DNA of 64,000 nucleotides from Synergistaceae bacterium (lineage in GTDB: Bacteria; Synergistota; Synergistia; Synergistales; Synergistaceae): assembly GCA_021372895.1 (NCBI GenBank), contig JAJFTP010000066.1, positions 1-64,000 on the forward strand, read 5' to 3'. The translations under genes and the position numbers were made by a program. Shown here one piece after another: positions 62,399 through 64,000 of the stretch. The notes under the pieces are model-generated. The model worked only from the letters and a program-made list of their open reading frames with translations, searched no databases and had not been told where the DNA came from. Every line of letters starts with the position of its first letter. Position 1 is the stretch's first letter.

Positions 62399-63493
62399 AT
62401 GCTGCATTGCGGAATAGTAGGGCTGCCGCTGAGCGGGAAGTCTACCGTATTCAATGTCATAACGAGAGCCGGGGCAGAGGTAAAGCCCTACGCCGGCGGA
62501 AAGACTGATCCAAATAAGGCTGTTGTATCGGTTCCTGATAAGCGTTTTGACTGTCTTGTCCGGGTCCATAAACCGCGCAAGGAGACGCCTGCTCAGGTCG
62601 AGTTTGTCGACCTTGCCGGGTTGTCCCGCGGGGCAGGAAAGGGAGAGGGGCTCGGCAATGCTTTTCTGTCGTTCGTTGCTGATGCCGATGCGCTTATCCA
62701 TGTCATCAGATGTTTTGGCAACAGCTCGGTGACCCATCCCGAGGGCAGTATAGACCCGTTGAGGGACTGGGAGATAATAGAGAATGAACTTATCTACAGG
62801 GATCTGGCTGTTATTGAAAACCGCCTTGGCAAGCTTCGATCAAAGAAAAAACTTATCCCTGACGAAGAGGCTGAGAAGAAACTTCTTGAGCAGTGCTTCG
62901 ACTGTCTGATGGATGAAAAGCCGCTCCGAAGCATCAGACTGAAGCCGGAGGAATGGCGTCTGCTTCGCGGGTTCGCGTTTGTTACGTCAAAGCCTGAAAT
63001 TATCCTGCTTAACCTGGATGAAACGCAGTCAGATGAGACTAAAATACCTTGCTGGGACGGACTGAAAAAACGTGCCGAGGAACAGGGGGTCAAGCTTTGC
63101 ACTTTGTATGGAAGACTTGAGATGGATATCGCAGAGCTTACGGAAGAAGAGGCAGCTGAATTTACCGAAGGGCTCAATATCACTGAGCCGGGGCGTGAAA
63201 GACTGATTGAGGAGGCATACCGTGTGCTTGGACTCATCAGCTTCTTCACTTGCGGCCCGGATGAGGTCCGGGCCTGGACTCTGCACAACGGGGATAACGC
63301 TGTTGACGCTGCGGGGGCTATACATTCGGACTTGGCAAGGGGATTTATACGCGCGCAGGTAGTCGCTTATGATGACTACCTGCTGCACAACAACTCCTTT
63401 GACGAATGCCGCAAGGCCGGATGCCTGCGCCTGGAGGGCAAAGAGTATATAGTCAAAGACGGAGACATAATAGAGATAAGGTTTAACGTATAG
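62399..63493 (+). CDS. ychF: YchF-type Obg-like P-loop ATPase/GTPase
   Basis: Translation-associated P-loop NTPase of 364 residues. The G1 motif reads GLPLSGKST instead of the common GLPNVGKST; FVDLAGLSRGAGKGEGLGNA follows, with LINLD-like ILLNLDE in the NxxD position. The C-terminal TGS-like part (VRAWTLHNGDNAVDAAGAIH then SDLARGFIRAQVVAYDDYLL) is typical of YchF. No partner genes; often a housekeeping single gene. The next gene follows 11 bases later, so the two may be co-transcribed. Confidence 0.92.
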   Translation: MLHCGIVGLPLSGKSTVFNVITRAGAEVKPYAGGKTDPNKAVVSVPDKRFDCLVRVHKPRKETPAQVEFVDLAGLSRGAGKGEGLGNAFLSFVADADALIHVIRCFGNSSVTHPEGSIDPLRDWEIIENELIYRDLAVIENRLGKLRSKKKLIPDEEAEKKLLEQCFDCLMDEKPLRSIRLKPEEWRLLRGFAFVTSKPEIILLNLDETQSDETKIPCWDGLKKRAEEQGVKLCTLYGRLEMDIAELTEEEAAEFTEGLNITEPGRERLIEEAYRVLGLISFFTCGPDEVRAWTLHNGDNAVDAAGAIHSDLARGFIRAQVVAYDDYLLHNNSFDECRKAGCLRLEGKEYIVKDGDIIEIRFNV

Positions 63494-63504
63494 GGGGAGT
63501 GCAG

Positions 63505-64000
63505 ATGCTTTTTGAACCATTCGAACTGAAAGATAAAGTCCTTCGCAATCGGGTCGTATCCGCTCCGCTTGCTTCGTCAAGTTCTCTGCCCGACGGGACG
63601 CCGTCGGAAAAATCCATCGAGGTATACAAACGTTTTGCAGCTTCCGGTACAGGCCTTGTTGTAGTTGAGCATCATGCCGTACATTTCTGCGGGCGCACAA
63701 GGCCGACACAGTTTCTTGCCGACAATGATGAGACTGCGAAGGCGCATGCAAAAATTTCAGGGATCCTGAAAGATAGCGGCGCTGTGGCTATCGTTCAGAT
63801 AAATCATTGCGGGGCCAATGTCGCCGAAGCCGCCGTGTTTGACGATCCGGAGTACAGGGCGTTCTCACCGTCCGGCGTCCCGATCGGCAGGTGCTGGAAC
63901 TCTATAAAACAGAAGCCTTATGTGCTGCAGGTTTATGAAATAAAACAGCTTATCGAGGTTTACGTCAATGCCGCTGTGCGCATGGTAAAGCTCGGAGGTT
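63505..64000 (+). CDS. Old Yellow Enzyme family NADH:flavin oxidoreductase, N-terminal part
   Basis: Runs off the window after 165 residues. It begins MLFEPFELKDKVLRNRVVSA then PLASSS, the N terminus of FMN-dependent enoate reductases (2,4-dienoyl-CoA-reductase-like). EVYKRFAASGTGLVVVEHHA and AIVQINHCGANV (QLxHxG position) follow. The family reduces activated double bonds or trimethylamine; the deciding C-terminal domains (Fe-S cluster, FAD) are not visible. GGGGGAG precedes the ATG by seven bases. Confidence 0.85.
   Translation, partial: MLFEPFELKDKVLRNRVVSAPLASSSSLPDGTPSEKSIEVYKRFAASGTGLVVVEHHAVHFCGRTRPTQFLADNDETAKAHAKISGILKDSGAVAIVQINHCGANVAEAAVFDDPEYRAFSPSGVPIGRCWNSIKQKPYVLQVYEIKQLIEVYVNAAVRMVKLGG

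Noticed and set aside
1-64000. CRISPR array or cas genes
   Set aside because: No regularly spaced repeats and no Cas-like protein were seen.

Overview
The window looks like the chromosome of an anaerobic, amino-acid-fermenting diderm bacterium, most likely a member of the Synergistota. This is inference from gene content: a nine-gene V/A-type ATPase operon, pyruvate:ferredoxin oxidoreductase, oxygen-sensitive serine dehydratase, glutaminase, a partial TCA route (aconitase-type hydratase plus NADP-isocitrate dehydrogenase), FeoAB, and genes for an outer-membrane sugar (CMP-Kdo8N). No ribosomal RNA or marker gene is present to prove it.

Layout. 0-8.1 kb is an accessory region ending at a tRNA-Asn: an MscS channel, mobile-element scars, a 48-bp inverted repeat around a decayed RelB/YoeB toxin-antitoxin pair, a QueG-like Fe-S protein, two SDR dehydrogenases, an NAD synthase with foreign-looking composition and an IS3-family remnant. 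8.3-15.5 kb carries dihydropyrimidinase, SsnA, RidA and a two-gene molybdenum hydroxylase, a purine/hydantoin-degradation-like set. 15.5-19.2 kb has a proline-iminopeptidase-like hydrolase lacking its catalytic His, a proline racemase family enzyme and a frameshifted ornithine cyclodeaminase. 19.7-28.8 kb is central metabolism: aconitase-type hydratase, isocitrate dehydrogenase, PFOR and a biotin-domain-less carboxyltransferase. 29-34.8 kb has a TPP-riboswitch-controlled CytX transporter, an IlvD-type dehydratase, glutaminase and two-subunit serine dehydratase.

35-41.2 kb is a complete oligopeptide-type ABC transporter operon and the most unusual part of the window. A LacI-type regulator has lost most of its effector domain. 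The substrate-binding protein appears circularly permuted: its C-terminal lobe precedes its N-terminal lobe, behind one signal peptide. One permease carries an extra extracytoplasmic domain of about 110 residues. Next, mscL is split by an intact IS1182-family element with a CTAG target duplication.

43.4-52.2 kb is the V/A-ATPase operon, in the order D-G-C-I-K-F-E-A-B. 52.3-54.3 kb has a CobT-like protein and a DMT permease. 54.7-58.1 kb is kdsB-kdnB-kdnA, predicted to make CMP-8-amino-Kdo for LPS. 58.1-64 kb has an M23 peptidase, FeoB/FeoA behind a promoter with a striking palindrome, a BMP-family binding protein, YchF and the start of an Old Yellow Enzyme family gene that runs off the window.

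All functional calls are by reading the sequence; no search was run.
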